Source: Prevotella intermedia ATCC 25611 = DSM 20706
Lineage (GTDB): Bacteria; Bacteroidota; Bacteroidia; Bacteroidales; Bacteroidaceae
DNA length: 64,000 bases
Direction of reading: 5' to 3'
Assembly (NCBI RefSeq): GCF_001953955.1
Contig: NZ_CP019301.1
Span: 636,501 to 700,500, forward strand
Within the stretch, counting starts at the first letter, position 1. Every line of letters begins with the position of its first letter. The notes beneath the pieces are model-generated. The model was not told the origin of the DNA, ran no database searches, and saw nothing but the letters and a program-made list of their open reading frames with translations. Shown here one piece after another: positions 35,138 to 43,299 of this stretch. Made by a program: the position numbers and the translations under genes.

Positions 35138-35605
35138 GTTAGTAAAGGTTAACTTCTTCTCAAGTCCCTTTTTTATCTCATCTAGTTTCTCTTCTTTTTC
35201 GTTTAATTTTACTTCTGAAATAATCTCAGATACTTTTTTACTTATCTTCTGGCTGAAAAGCCAAAAGTGTAGGGTGAGAAAGAAGAGAGGAAAAAATGGC
35301 AGTATAACACCTTCTGATAGACAGATGTTAATAAACATAGGCGGTAATGAGAAATAGCTAGTATGTTCAAAAAAAATTAAATAAATCAATGTGAAGATAA
35401 TAGTAGCCATAATAAAACACACATAAACGGATATCATTCCAATAAAGCAACTGTAAGTACTTCTCTCGTCCATTTTGTGACTCCGTATTAACCAAGCTAT
35501 ACCCAATGAATAGATAAAAACTGCCGTATTTAGAATTGCTAGGAATATAAGAAAGAAAGAATATTTAGAACTTTGTATTAGTGCTATTAAAATCATTTCT
35601 ATCAC
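35123..35605 (-). CDS. Four-helix membrane protein of the 35 kb cassette
   Basis: A 160-residue protein with four hydrophobic segments (near 12-38, 50-78, 95-120 and 98-118 of a continuous hydrophobic belt) and a coiled-coil-like charged tail (LNEKEEKLDEIKKGLEKKLT). Its last six codons lie in a sequence that is repeated in inverse orientation about 220 bp downstream. No family recognised. Third gene of a three-gene unit with low GC compared with neighbours. Confidence 0.6.
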   Translation of the reverse strand: MIEMILIALIQSSKYSFFLIFLAILNTAVFIYSLGIAWLIRSHKMDERSTYSCFIGMISVYVCFIMATIIFTLIYLIFFEHTSYFSLPPMFINICLSEGVILPFFPLFFLTLHFWLFSQKISKKVSEIISEVKLNEKEEKLDEIKKGLEKKLTFTNVSSI

Positions 35606-35646
35606 TCCATATATGCTAATGAATAAGAAAAAATTCCATTCATTGT

Positions 35647-35982
35647 TTATATTTTTTCCTTATTAATTTTATCTTTTAGATTGCAACTTTCCTTGTTCCA
35701 TTTCTCTCTTGCTTCATTTAGCTCTTCTAATGCTTTCTTGACTTCTTCAATCTCTTCATTAGTAATCCCATACGACGAATCTTTTGGAACCATTTCTTTA
35801 GAGGTCTCAGAGTTTACGACCAGTCTATTTATATCCACTATTTTTCTATAGGGGCGATCCACTAATTGTGGATGTCTAAAGAACATATTGTAGACCTTTT
35901 CATTATAAGATGTTGCGATAAATCCGAAGTTAACAGCACACATCAATTGAATAATTGCAGTGAAATTATCAATCCAATCCAT
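35647..35982 (-). CDS. Small protein with N-terminal membrane segment and coiled coil
   Basis: A 111-residue protein: one hydrophobic segment (about 5-24, FTAIIQLMCAVNFGFIATSY), then a basic middle and a C-terminal coiled coil (ITNEEIEEVKKALEELNEAR). It starts 1 nt after the stop of the 35984 gene, so the two are co-translated. Function unknown; it may anchor or connect the other two products. Confidence 0.6.
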   Translation of the reverse strand: MDWIDNFTAIIQLMCAVNFGFIATSYNEKVYNMFFRHPQLVDRPYRKIVDINRLVVNSETSKEMVPKDSSYGITNEEIEEVKKALEELNEAREKWNKESCNLKDKINKEKI

Positions 35983-35983
35983 C

Positions 35984-36571
35984 TTATTCGCAGAACCGAT
36001 CCAAGTCTAATACTTTGTCGTCATTAAGAAATTCATTAAAGTTTTTGTCGAATAAATTATTCAACTGCTCTGTCCTCGTTTTATCATTGAAATTTGCTAA
36101 AGCTTTACGCTTCTCCACAGAGTATTCAAAGCGGTACATACTATCATCTCCTGTACAAAAATTGACAAAGTTTTGCGATTTCTTATCTTTAAATCTTATT
36201 TCTGCCTTTATCTTGATACGATTCTCTTTGTATGCAGAATGTTTGTACAACATATTATAAAAACTATTTTCTTCTTTACAAACATATCGTGGTGGCTTTT
36301 GGGCAATAATAATGCAGAGCTCGGTATTATCACGATTTAGGAACTTTCGCATACTATCTATGTAGCAAGGTGTATTCACCACTTCATCATTGTAGAGTTG
36401 CTCAGCAGCTATGCGTATCTTTTTTTTTGCATTCTTGAATATATTTTCAAGGATAATCAGTGCATGCTCGTTTCCCCCATTGAGAATCAGACTGTTTTTT
36501 CTCTCCTTTGCATACTGTTCAATGGCTTCTCTGTACTTCTCTAACTCGTTATTCTTGCAACTATTTTCCAT
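35984..36571 (-). CDS. Soluble protein resembling a degenerate PLD-like domain
   Basis: A 195-residue soluble protein, first gene of the cassette. ALIILENIFKNAKKKIRIAA and, near the end, DDSMYRFEYSVEKRKALANF recall PLD-like folds found in membrane-associated and defence proteins, but the HKD catalytic motif is absent. It may therefore be a binding or sensor module. With the two membrane genes downstream it forms a compact unit. A palindrome and a TATCTTTG box lie upstream. The assignment to PLD-like is tentative. Confidence 0.5.
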   Translation of the reverse strand: MENSCKNNELEKYREAIEQYAKERKNSLILNGGNEHALIILENIFKNAKKKIRIAAEQLYNDEVVNTPCYIDSMRKFLNRDNTELCIIIAQKPPRYVCKEENSFYNMLYKHSAYKENRIKIKAEIRFKDKKSQNFVNFCTGDDSMYRFEYSVEKRKALANFNDKTRTEQLNNLFDKNFNEFLNDDKVLDLDRFCE

Positions 36572-36776
36572 AAAATAATAGTTTTACAACAAGCGTGCCA
36601 ATCAATTACGACTTTTAAATTCCAATGAAGTCATAAAATGTCCTCGTTGAAATTAAATATATTTCTATAACCGTAAATCCAGTACTATTATGGTATGATA
36701 CTCTTTTATATATAGTGTATGTTTGTCCTGTTTGGTACAACGGATTAACTAGTTATAGTTATTAATTTAACCGCTT

Positions 36777-36871
36777 GTTTGGTAACCAAACTTGTTGTTT
36801 TACTTCCCTAACTTTTTCGTTAAATTTGCGTTGTTATTATTATAGTAATTTAGAAACTGAACACAAAGATA
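36777..36871 (-). promoter_or_regulatory. Palindrome and -7 box upstream of the 35 kb cassette
   Basis: GTTTGGTAACCAAAC (36777-36791) is a perfect 15-bp palindrome with a half copy at 36730 (GTTTGGTACAA). A minus-strand TATCTTTG lies at 36871-36864. Candidate operator and promoter; no regulator gene is adjacent. Confidence 0.4.
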
Positions 36872-36954
36872 ATATTTTAATTTATAAAAGACATGTTTTC
36901 TTTTAGCAAATCATCTATTTATATGTATATTTAACGTTAAGAAACACTTTTTAT

Positions 36955-37209
36955 TTTGTAAAGGTAGTTTATTAAGAAAATAACAACTTTATTTTGGCAA
37001 TGCGAAAGCGTAGGTTTTGCGCTGCAAAACAGCCGCTTTTACCGTGCAAAACCTACGCTTTTGCAATGCGAAACAATAGGTTTTGTAAAGTGTTGGTACA
37101 TAGGTGGTTATGCGATTGTTGCGGGTGCGAAAAATGTTTACAGCTTCGTGGCGTGTTCTGCTTATATATAATAAGGTGTAGGGGCAAGAGGGTGGGGGCG
37201 GTTTGACGC
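36955..37209. repeat. R1 element copy 8, right direct repeat of the 35 kb cassette
   Basis: Partner of 34310-34529. The R1 module order differs (GCGTAGG first instead of GCGGCTG), while the 130 bp after it is nearly identical. Confidence 0.85.
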
Positions 37210-37268
37210 ATCGGCGAGGGTGCGAAACCGCTATGCCAATACTCCCCAGCTTACTACCCACAGAATAC

Positions 37269-37299
37269 TTGATATGGGTTTCTCGATGTTGTACCTTTG
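37269..37299 (+). promoter_or_regulatory. Promoter of the M15 peptidase gene
   Basis: TTG (37269-37271), 20 bp, TACCTTTG (37292-37299). Leader about 125 nt. Confidence 0.65.
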
Positions 37300-37432
37300 C
37301 AAACGTAAACGAACAAGGGGTGCGGGAAGCGTTGAGGGCGGCGAGGCTGCCATACCTTATTTATATATATAGATACGTAAACCTTTGAGAATGTAAAAAC
37401 AAAATTATAAAAACATATAATACGACAAAAAT

Positions 37433-37867
37433 ATGAAATTAACTTTTGACGAACATCTATCGCCACATTTCACGGTGGGCGAGTTCTTTCGGTCGGGCAC
37501 GGCTATCCGATTGGGCATAGAGAACGAGCCTGACGCACACCCCGAAGACGGACTGACGAACGAGGAGGTGGTGGAAAATCTGCGGGCACTGTGCACGGAG
37601 GTGCTGGAACCGCTGCGCCGAAGGGTGGGGCGGGTGATTATAACGAGTGGCTACCGCTGCCAGAAGCTGAACAAGGCGGTGGGCGGAGTGTGGAACTCGC
37701 AACACCTGCGGGGCGAGGCTGCCGACATATATGTGTCGGACACGGCGATGGCGATGCGCTACGGACGCATTCTCGAGGAACATTCTGCTGTGCAGCAGGT
37801 GTTGCTGGAACCGCTTGGAACGAAGCGCAAACGGTGGTTGCACGTAACCTTCAGGCGGAAGAAGTAG
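37433..37867 (+). CDS. M15-family D-Ala-D-Ala carboxypeptidase-like protein
   Basis: A 144-residue peptidase M15A domain without signal peptide. Motifs: SGYRCQKLNKAVGG, SQHLRGEAADIYV (first zinc His and Asp) and the final WLHVTF (third zinc ligand His). This compact form is typical of phage endolysins and of small cell-wall enzymes encoded next to HU-like and smalltalk genes in Bacteroidetes. It cleaves D-Ala-containing peptide cross-links. Lack of a signal suggests phage-like export or an intracellular role. The next two genes are on the same strand. Confidence 0.85.
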   Translation: MKLTFDEHLSPHFTVGEFFRSGTAIRLGIENEPDAHPEDGLTNEEVVENLRALCTEVLEPLRRRVGRVIITSGYRCQKLNKAVGGVWNSQHLRGEAADIYVSDTAMAMRYGRILEEHSAVQQVLLEPLGTKRKRWLHVTFRRKK

Positions 37868-38044
37868 TGTTACGGGCGACATATTAGGAAGATTGTTTTT
37901 GGCGTTTTCGTTAAGCTTAACAACCTGTGGCATAGCTGTTTGGGCATTGTCGTAGCACGGAAACGCATCGTTCGGGAAACAAGAAGAGAACCTTAATTAC
38001 ATTATAAATTCATTTTTTTATTAACCTTTTAATTTTTAAGTATT

Positions 38045-38515
38045 ATGTCTATCAAGTACAAAATGTATCAGTTGAAAAACAGTTCAAGCTCTCGTAACGG
38101 CTATTGGTATGCACGTGCGGCACATACGGGCACCATTGAAACCAAGCAACTTGCAGCACGCATCAGCGACCGCTGTACCGTAACCGAGGCAGACATCTTG
38201 GCTGTGATTAGTGCGCTGGTGAACGAGATGTCGTACAACCTGAAGAATGGTATGCGTGTGAAGCTCGAAGGGTTCGGCGCATTCAAGATTGCCATTCGCT
38301 CTACGGGTGCGAAGGAGGTGAAAGACTTCTCGGTGGCGAAGAACATCAAGCGTCCGCACGTTATTTTCCAGCCCGAAACACGTGTGGGTGCCGACAAGGT
38401 GCGCGTGAAGAAGTTTGTTACGGGTTTGAAGGTGGAAGAGCTCGACAAGTATGCAGGTGCGCCAAAGCCTAAGAAGGGCGAGGACTCTACTGGCGGCGAG
38501 CAGGCACACCCATAA
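38045..38515 (+). CDS. HU-family DNA-binding protein (HU-HIG type)
   Basis: A 156-residue protein with an HU/IHF-like core: TKQLAARISDRCTVTEADIL, VNEMSYNLKNGMRVKLEGFG and AFKIAIRSTGAKEVKDFSV. It has the N-terminal extension (IKYKMYQLKNSSSSRNGYWY) and the polar C-terminal tail typical of the Bacteroidetes HU-related family. It binds DNA non-specifically or at bent sites; cellular role unknown. It is regularly found with smalltalk and cell-wall hydrolase genes, as here. Confidence 0.88.
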   Translation: MSIKYKMYQLKNSSSSRNGYWYARAAHTGTIETKQLAARISDRCTVTEADILAVISALVNEMSYNLKNGMRVKLEGFGAFKIAIRSTGAKEVKDFSVAKNIKRPHVIFQPETRVGADKVRVKKFVTGLKVEELDKYAGAPKPKKGEDSTGGEQAHP

Positions 38516-38619
38516 GCAGCGGCGGCGAACGGAGGGGGCGGAACGGAATCCGTTCCTTCTATCCGCCGAGCGTTTATGTGTTGAGAATTAGTTTATTAAT
38601 CTTTTAGAATGACGGAATT

Positions 38620-38712
38620 ATGAAGAAAGAAAAATGGAAATTCATCGTTCAGCTTTTCCTTTCGGTGCTTTCGGCTATTGCCACTACGCTGGGAATGGGC
38701 TCGTGTATGTAG
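38620..38712 (+). CDS. Smalltalk protein (30 aa)
   Basis: A very short gene: MKKEKWKFIVQLFLSVLSAI followed by ATTLGMGSCM. It is one hydrophobic segment with a basic start and a Gly-Ser-Cys end, the hallmark of the smalltalk family annotated downstream of HU-like genes in Bacteroidetes. It sits 104 nt after the HU-like gene. Probably a membrane micropeptide; the Cys near the end is conserved in the family. Function unknown. Confidence 0.8.
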   Translation: MKKEKWKFIVQLFLSVLSAIATTLGMGSCM

Positions 38713-38861
38713 GAAGGCGAGGCGAACGTGGCGAAGAAGAAAATGCTTAAAAGCACGACGAAACTACCGTCGGAGGCTTTAGAGAATCATTTTTAAATCT
38801 ATTGTACCGATTATTTAAGCGTGTGCAACAGCTTGATATTGACTGCGTTCTGCGCACAACT

Positions 38862-38990
38862 GCCGACAAGATAGTAGGTTGCAGCCGACATTTGTGGAAG
38901 AAGCAGCCGACAAGCGAGTAGGTTTGGTGCGACAGAAAGGGAATGAATATCAGCGAGTTGCGACACATTGGGAGGTCGGTGGCGACGGAA
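38862..38990 (+). repeat. Iteron-like array of CGACA units, 22-bp phased
   Basis: CGAC starts at 38864, 38886, 38908, 38930, 38961 and 38983: spacing 22, 22, 22, 31, 22. Units read GCCGACAAGATAGTAGG and TGCGACAGAAAGGGAA. Inverse counterpart of 27407-27552. Confidence 0.8.
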
Positions 38991-39203
38991 AGGGAAGATG
39001 GCTGCGTGGCGGTGGCGTTTTCTCTGCCTTTCAGTGGTTTTGTGGTGCCTGCGTTCTGGCAGGTTCAGCTTCAAACATAGCTGTGCGGCTTGCTTTTGTA
39101 TTGTATCGTTTTCTTTTAAGTAAGGCGTAACAAGCTGTGTTTGAAGCACTTTTCATATTGCGGCAACAAATAGGGAAGTTGTTTGGAAACAGACTATAAA
39201 ACA

Positions 39204-39296
39204 ACTGCGACAAAAAAGTAACTTTACTTGTTAATCGAGGCGTAAACGTGGGCGTAAGCCTCTAATTAACAAATATTTTCACTTTTTTGTCGCAGT
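39204..39296. repeat. 93-bp cruciform made of two GCGACAAA boxes
   Basis: ACTGCGACAAAAAAGT (39204-39219) and its exact complement (39281-39296) are the outer arms; TTGTTAAT/ATTAACAA and GAGGC/GCCTC pair inside. It may end transcription of the Fur-type gene. Confidence 0.75.
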
Positions 39297-39341
39297 TTAT
39301 ATATTTATATAGTTAAATCTTTTTGTCTGTCTTTCCGTCTT

Positions 39342-39773
39342 TTAGGAAAGGTTTTCGGCTTTCTTACCCAGACATTCTGGGCAGATGCCTTTGTAGTAGA
39401 GCTGCGCATCGTCTATGCGGAAGCCGTCGATAGATGGGCTTTGCGGTGCGGGGGGCTGCATATCGGGCAAGTCGAACACGTGTCCGCACTCTTTACAGCA
39501 GAAGTGTGCGTGCGGTGTGGTGCAGCCATCGTAGCAAACACGATGCTCGTCGATGGTAATCATAAGTGCTCCACCCTTTTCAGAGAACATTCTGAGGGTA
39601 TTATATATGGTGGTGCGGCTTACCGATGGGATACGCTTTTTCAGTTCTACATATATGTCGTCGATAGTGGGGTGCGTTTTGTGTGTCTGCAAATAGCGCA
39701 TAATTTCTATGCGTTGCAATGATGGGCGTATGCCACAATCGAGTAGTTTTTGGTAGGCTGGGTCTATATACAT
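39342..39773 (-). CDS. Fur/PerR-family metalloregulator
   Basis: A 143-residue Fur-superfamily repressor. The winged helix (GIRPSLQRIEIMRYLQTHKT, then SRTTIYNTLRMF) is followed by the metal domain: HRVCYDG, TPHAHFCCKECGHVFDLP and the structural zinc site ending in GICPECLGKK. The pattern of an HxHFxCxxCG plus CxxC site fits PerR-like peroxide sensors or Fur. Proximity to a thioredoxin/MarR operon and OsmC supports a peroxide role. Promoter: minus-strand TTG (39831-39829), 20 bp, TATTTTTG (39808-39801). Confidence 0.88.
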   Translation of the reverse strand: MYIDPAYQKLLDCGIRPSLQRIEIMRYLQTHKTHPTIDDIYVELKKRIPSVSRTTIYNTLRMFSEKGGALMITIDEHRVCYDGCTTPHAHFCCKECGHVFDLPDMQPPAPQSPSIDGFRIDDAQLYYKGICPECLGKKAENLS

Positions 39774-39800
39774 ACTGGTTTGTATTTAATAATTTGCCTG

Positions 39801-39831
39801 CAAAAATACATAGAAAAGCCGAAAACGCCAA
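39801..39831 (-). promoter_or_regulatory. Promoter of the Fur/PerR-type gene
   Basis: TTG, exactly 20 bp, TATTTTTG on the minus strand; leader about 20 nt. Confidence 0.65.
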
Positions 39832-40063
39832 ATAAAAATGGGAAAAAACGTATCTTGCTTACCTAAAAATAGGTAGGCTATAAGGGTTGTAGAGGAGTTT
39901 TTTGAAAGGTTTACACCGTTTATTCTTGTTACAGGCAGGGGGCGAAACCTCTTGTTTCGGAATTTTGGAGAGGCAGTATTGCTATGTTTCCGCATAGCCG
40001 AGAGTGGGGGAGAATGTCCCTTTCTTCAGCCTTTGGAGCAGCCTTGCCACGGCGTTCCTGTAC

Positions 40064-40423
40064 TTATGGGTTGATGAAGGCAGCGAGGTTGGGCGGTGCG
40101 GGAAACGATTCGCAGTTCACGTGCTCCATCTGTTCCCTTCCTTGCGCCGTGATGCTGCATCGTTGGCAGCGGCTGTCGTGCTTGCAGGTTCGGCGTTCCA
40201 AGTATCCTTTCCGTTCGAGCGAAGCGATTACTTTCGAGGCATTCGAACGAGTAAGCCCCATCTCGTTGGCTATTTCGCCAGCGAGGAGGCTTTCCTTGTT
40301 TGCGAGCATACACAGCAGCATGAGTTCGTTGATGTTCATGCCGAATGTGGTTTCCAATGCTCTTTCAAATTCCACTACTGCGCGAAAGATGTTGTGCATC
40401 TTATGTATGCAGTTGTTGTCCAT
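40064..40423 (-). CDS. MarR-family regulator
   Basis: A 119-residue winged-helix protein: NELMLLCMLANKESLLAGEI, ANEMGLTRSNASKVIASLER and the wing KGYLERRTCKHDSRCQRCS. Second gene of an operon with the thioredoxin lipoprotein (gap 19 nt). Several Cys (N-terminal NCIH, wing TCKHDSRCQRC) could make it redox- or metal-responsive; that is inference. Two palindromes around the operon promoter are candidate binding sites, and a related site overlaps the osmC promoter. Confidence 0.85.
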   Translation of the reverse strand: MDNNCIHKMHNIFRAVVEFERALETTFGMNINELMLLCMLANKESLLAGEIANEMGLTRSNASKVIASLERKGYLERRTCKHDSRCQRCSITAQGREQMEHVNCESFPAPPNLAAFINP

Positions 40424-40442
40424 ACGTTTTTCGTGTGTTGCC

Positions 40443-40928
40443 TTACTTCAAAAGAGTTTCTTTTATCATTCGTTCGAGTTCGGCTTTTGGGTGCGCACCT
40501 ACCGACATGGTTGGCTTGCCTTCCTTTGGTACGAACAGCAGCGATGGTATGGAACGTATGTTGAACAGTGCCGATAGTTCCTGATTCTTGTCTACGTCTA
40601 CCTTGTACACGTCAATCTTGCCGTCGTACTCCTGTGCAATCTCTTCGAGAATAGGGGCTGTGGCTTTGCATGGGCCGCACCACGTAGCATAGAAGTCGAT
40701 GATGGCAGGCTTGTCGCCCTTGAAGTTCCATGCGTCGCCTGCGGTTGCGTAGTCCATAACCTTTTCCTTGAACATTGTTTCGTTCATTTCTATTGTCTTC
40801 ATCTTGTTTCCTTTTTTAGTTTGTGCAGCTTCCTGCTTGTTGTTTTCTGTTTTGTTTTTTGCCGATGTGTTGCAGCTGCTGAGTGTGAATGCCACGGCTG
40901 CCACGGCTATGAATATTCTTGTTTTCAT
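40443..40928 (-). CDS. Thioredoxin-fold lipoprotein
   Basis: A 161-residue lipoprotein. Signal with lipobox Cys at 19 (FTLSSCN), a short charged linker, and a thioredoxin domain with the active site WCGPCK (Cys 84 and 87) in IIDFYATWCGPCKAT and the cis-Pro loop IRSIPSLLF. It is periplasmic, tethered to a membrane, and probably reduces or isomerises disulfides or serves a periplasmic peroxidase. First gene of the operon with marR. Confidence 0.9.
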   Translation of the reverse strand: MKTRIFIAVAAVAFTLSSCNTSAKNKTENNKQEAAQTKKGNKMKTIEMNETMFKEKVMDYATAGDAWNFKGDKPAIIDFYATWCGPCKATAPILEEIAQEYDGKIDVYKVDVDKNQELSALFNIRSIPSLLFVPKEGKPTMSVGAHPKAELERMIKETLLK

Positions 40929-41051
40929 TTATCTATCAATGTTTTGGTTTCACTTTTGTTTCTCTTTCCTGTTTTGTCTTCCTTTCTTTCCTTTTGTCTT
41001 TGTTACTATTATTAATTGTCATCAGTATGTTTTCTAACTCTCATTTTTATA

Positions 41052-41115
41052 TTTCCGTTGGAAACTAATGCAAAGATAAGGCGTCTGTTTCGTATAAACA
41101 AATTTCCAATGGAAA
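41052..41115 (-). promoter_or_regulatory. Promoter of trx-marR flanked by two palindromic operators
   Basis: Minus strand TTTG (41102-41099), 20 bp, TATCTTTG (41078-41071). TTTCCGTTGGAAA (41052-41064) sits at the start point and TTTCCAATGGAAA (41103-41115) just upstream of -33; centres are 51 bp apart. Likely MarR sites. Confidence 0.7.
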
Positions 41116-41194
41116 TAGTATTATTCTGTAACTATATTTAACTTATGATGACAGAAATTCGTTTAAATACCAGCAGGGAGAAGGTTTTGGAGTC

Positions 41195-42142
41195 TTATTC
41201 TTTACTTAAGGTTTCCAATCGGCAGTCTATTAGTTCCTTATATTGTTGTTTCTGTGCATCGCTGATAAATGAAGCGTCTATACATTCTGTCCATTTGTTT
41301 CTGTGTTTGGCAAAGCCTGACAGGATTCTGTTGGTAACAACTTCAGATATACCCGTAGCCAACATAGCTTCACGGAAGTCGTAAACGAGGAGTTTCTTTT
41401 GAAATCCATTGAGCACCAATGCCATTTCGTCCGTGTTTTCTGGCATTATTATCTTTGTAGACACTTGGTCGTAGGTTGGCGATAGAACGTATTTTCCTTC
41501 GTCAGGGCTATATAAAGAGAAGTTTTTAAGGTGCATGTCGGCATTGCCGATAATCCACGAGAACACAACCTGTTGCCAGTAATTCACCTTATCTAATTGC
41601 GATGCATTAGAATATTGGTCAATGATGCGTGTTATCATTTCGTAGCTTCCTTGATATTTCTGTTCCGTGAGTTTACCGGCAAGTTGGCACATATCCTCCA
41701 TAGGAAGTTTTCTTCCATCGGCGGTTCTGTCTATTCTACGGGTGATGTAGTTCAGTTCCCCGTCTGCAAAGCGAATGAGTACGTGTGGAACGGTCGGTAT
41801 TTTGGCTATTTCGGCCAAGTGCATGGAAAGGTCTTCTATCTCGGGTAACCGCTCGAATCTTTTGGTTTGAGGTTTCAGTATATATCTTCCCATAACGCCG
41901 ACAATTGTCAGACGCTGTGGGTTGCCCGCTCCATCGTGTTCAATATCCATGGACAGTTTAGCCTGAACACCTGTTATCGTGGTTCGCTGATTCACCGCTA
42001 TCTGCGCCAAACCATTAATATCTTTACGGGTATATGGCAACACAGGAGCAACAGAACTGCCGAACATCTTTTTAGCGCAGCGAGCATGGTAGTCCACTTC
42101 TCCTGCGTGTAATGGCTTGTAGCAGCACAAACATTTCCTCAT
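41195..42142 (-). CDS. hipT: HipT-like Ser/Thr kinase toxin (module 2)
   Basis: A 315-residue HipA-C kinase. The start at 42142 (MRKCLCCYKPL) overlaps the hipS stop as ATGA; the longer frame would run back through hipS. Motifs: GVQAKLSMD, YILKPQT, catalytic IGNADMHLKNFSL and SPTYDQVS (metal Asp). It has the same Cys-rich start (CLCCYKPL...YHARCAKKMFG) as the module 1 kinase and aligns with it along its whole length, but the two differ clearly in sequence, so they are diverged paralogues rather than a recent copy. Target unknown. Confidence 0.88.
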   Translation of the reverse strand: MRKCLCCYKPLHAGEVDYHARCAKKMFGSSVAPVLPYTRKDINGLAQIAVNQRTTITGVQAKLSMDIEHDGAGNPQRLTIVGVMGRYILKPQTKRFERLPEIEDLSMHLAEIAKIPTVPHVLIRFADGELNYITRRIDRTADGRKLPMEDMCQLAGKLTEQKYQGSYEMITRIIDQYSNASQLDKVNYWQQVVFSWIIGNADMHLKNFSLYSPDEGKYVLSPTYDQVSTKIIMPENTDEMALVLNGFQKKLLVYDFREAMLATGISEVVTNRILSGFAKHRNKWTECIDASFISDAQKQQYKELIDCRLETLSKE

Positions 42143-42474
42143 CTTGCTTCCTCCTTCCGTTCTATGGGTACGATACTCACGTCGCCGATACAGTCCCGAC
42201 AGCAAGAGAGAAGCAGTCCCATACGGTCTCTTCTGTTGATTTTCCAATTGCGCTCTGCTATGTTGAGCATCCACCCCTCGGGAATGAGCCCGTCGAAGAA
42301 GGAAAACAGCACATTGCTGCGATACTCTTCGGTGCGCAAAGGCAATGTAAGGCTGACAGGAGTTGGGCGGTTGCTTGCCAAATACTCCTGCGTATAAATG
42401 AAGCTATAGCCAGTTTCATCTTCCGTGATGATGCCTGCCAGCTTGTCATTGACATATACTTGTCCTTGTCTCAT
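42139..42474 (-). CDS. hipS: HipS-like protein (module 2)
   Basis: A 111-residue HipA N-subdomain 1 as a separate gene: RQGQVYVNDKLAGIITEDET, ASNRPTPVSLTLPLRTEEY and FSFFDGLIPEGWMLNIAERN. It pairs with the kinase gene by a 4-nt overlap and follows hipB by 5 nt. Expected antitoxin of the HipT-like kinase, by analogy with HipBST. Confidence 0.82.
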   Translation of the reverse strand: MRQGQVYVNDKLAGIITEDETGYSFIYTQEYLASNRPTPVSLTLPLRTEEYRSNVLFSFFDGLIPEGWMLNIAERNWKINRRDRMGLLLSCCRDCIGDVSIVPIERKEEAR

Positions 42475-42479
42475 CGTTA

Positions 42480-42704
42480 TTATTTCTTCATTGGTTGTTC
42501 TTTGGAAATGGGAATTGCACCTAATTCCATATTAAACAATTCGAGAACTTGGTTCACCTTATCCATTCGCAATGTGGGTTTGCCTTGTTCCATCTCGCGA
42601 ACAAATCGAAGACCAACTCCCGATTTGAAAGCCAAATCTTCCTGTGTCAGCCGATATTCCTTTCTCAGTTGCTTGATGGTGAGCGATAGTTTATTCTGTT
42701 CCAT
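42480..42704 (-). CDS. hipB: HipB-like XRE antitoxin/repressor (module 2)
   Basis: A 74-residue HTH_XRE protein: LRKEYRLTQEDLAFKSGVGL then RFVREMEQGKPTLRMDKVNQ. The start at 42704 (MEQNKLSL) is chosen over 42755 because the extra codons run through the promoter. It closely resembles module 1 HipB, including RMDKVNQ near the end, so cross-recognition of operators is possible. Confidence 0.85.
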   Translation of the reverse strand: MEQNKLSLTIKQLRKEYRLTQEDLAFKSGVGLRFVREMEQGKPTLRMDKVNQVLELFNMELGAIPISKEQPMKK

Positions 42705-42713
42705 ACTTATTAC

Positions 42714-42809
42714 ACCCTTTCGGGTACAAATATACGAAATATCTGAGTGTGTCAAAATAAAAAGTCCTCATCGGGTATAATTTTATAATTGTTTAACTAA
42801 ATTATACCC
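42714..42809 (-). promoter_or_regulatory. HipB operators and promoter (module 2)
   Basis: ACCCTTTCGGGT (42714-42725) lies at the start point; GGGTATAATTT (42773-42783) and AAATTATACCC (42799-42809) are exact inverse repeats upstream. A minus-strand TATATTTG (42734-42727) is the -7 box. Confidence 0.65.
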
Positions 42810-42945
42810 TAAAGGGGTCAATTCTATGCGTAAAGGCGTGGCTTATTGTATTTCTAACGCACGAGGGGAAGCGGATTTAATTTAGGAATCTAATTCCTTA
42901 AAAGGTTCCCATAAATTCTAACGCAGAACTTAAACATAATCTTGA

Positions 42946-43126
42946 TTTTGTAAAGATAGTTCGTAAGAAAAACGAGAATTTCGGTTTGGCATTGCGAAAG
43001 CGGCTGTTTTGCGATGCAAAACCTACGCTTTTACCGTGCAAAAGAGTCGCTTTGGGAATGCAAAACAATAGGTTTTGCAATGCGTTGATAGCGAGGTGAT
43101 TATGCGACAGTTACGCTTGTAAAAAA
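42946..43126. repeat. R1 palindromic element, copy 9
   Basis: Module order AAAGCGGCTGTTTTGC, GCAAAACCTACGCTTTT, GCAAAAGAGTCGCTTT, CAAAACAATAGGTTTTG: slot 2 carries CCTACG where most copies have CAGCCG. Confidence 0.85.
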
Positions 43127-43299
43127 TAATTACACTTCTACGGGTTGTTTTCAGCACGATAGGGTGGAAACGGAGAAGGGAGCTAAGTTGCCTTAACTCC
43201 CTTCTTTTTTAATTCCTCTTTATTATGTTTTGTTTATCTTAGTTCAATTTATTTTTAGTCTTAGTATTTGCAACCTTTTTTGTTTCAGTCTTTTTCGAT

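Noticed and set aside
36994..37206. Short frames running through R1 copies as genes
   Set aside because: The same peptides recur wherever R1 occurs; they come from the repeat and not from coding.
38747..39149. Small frames over the CGACA array and cruciform
   Set aside because: They overlap repeats on both strands and have no recognisable features.
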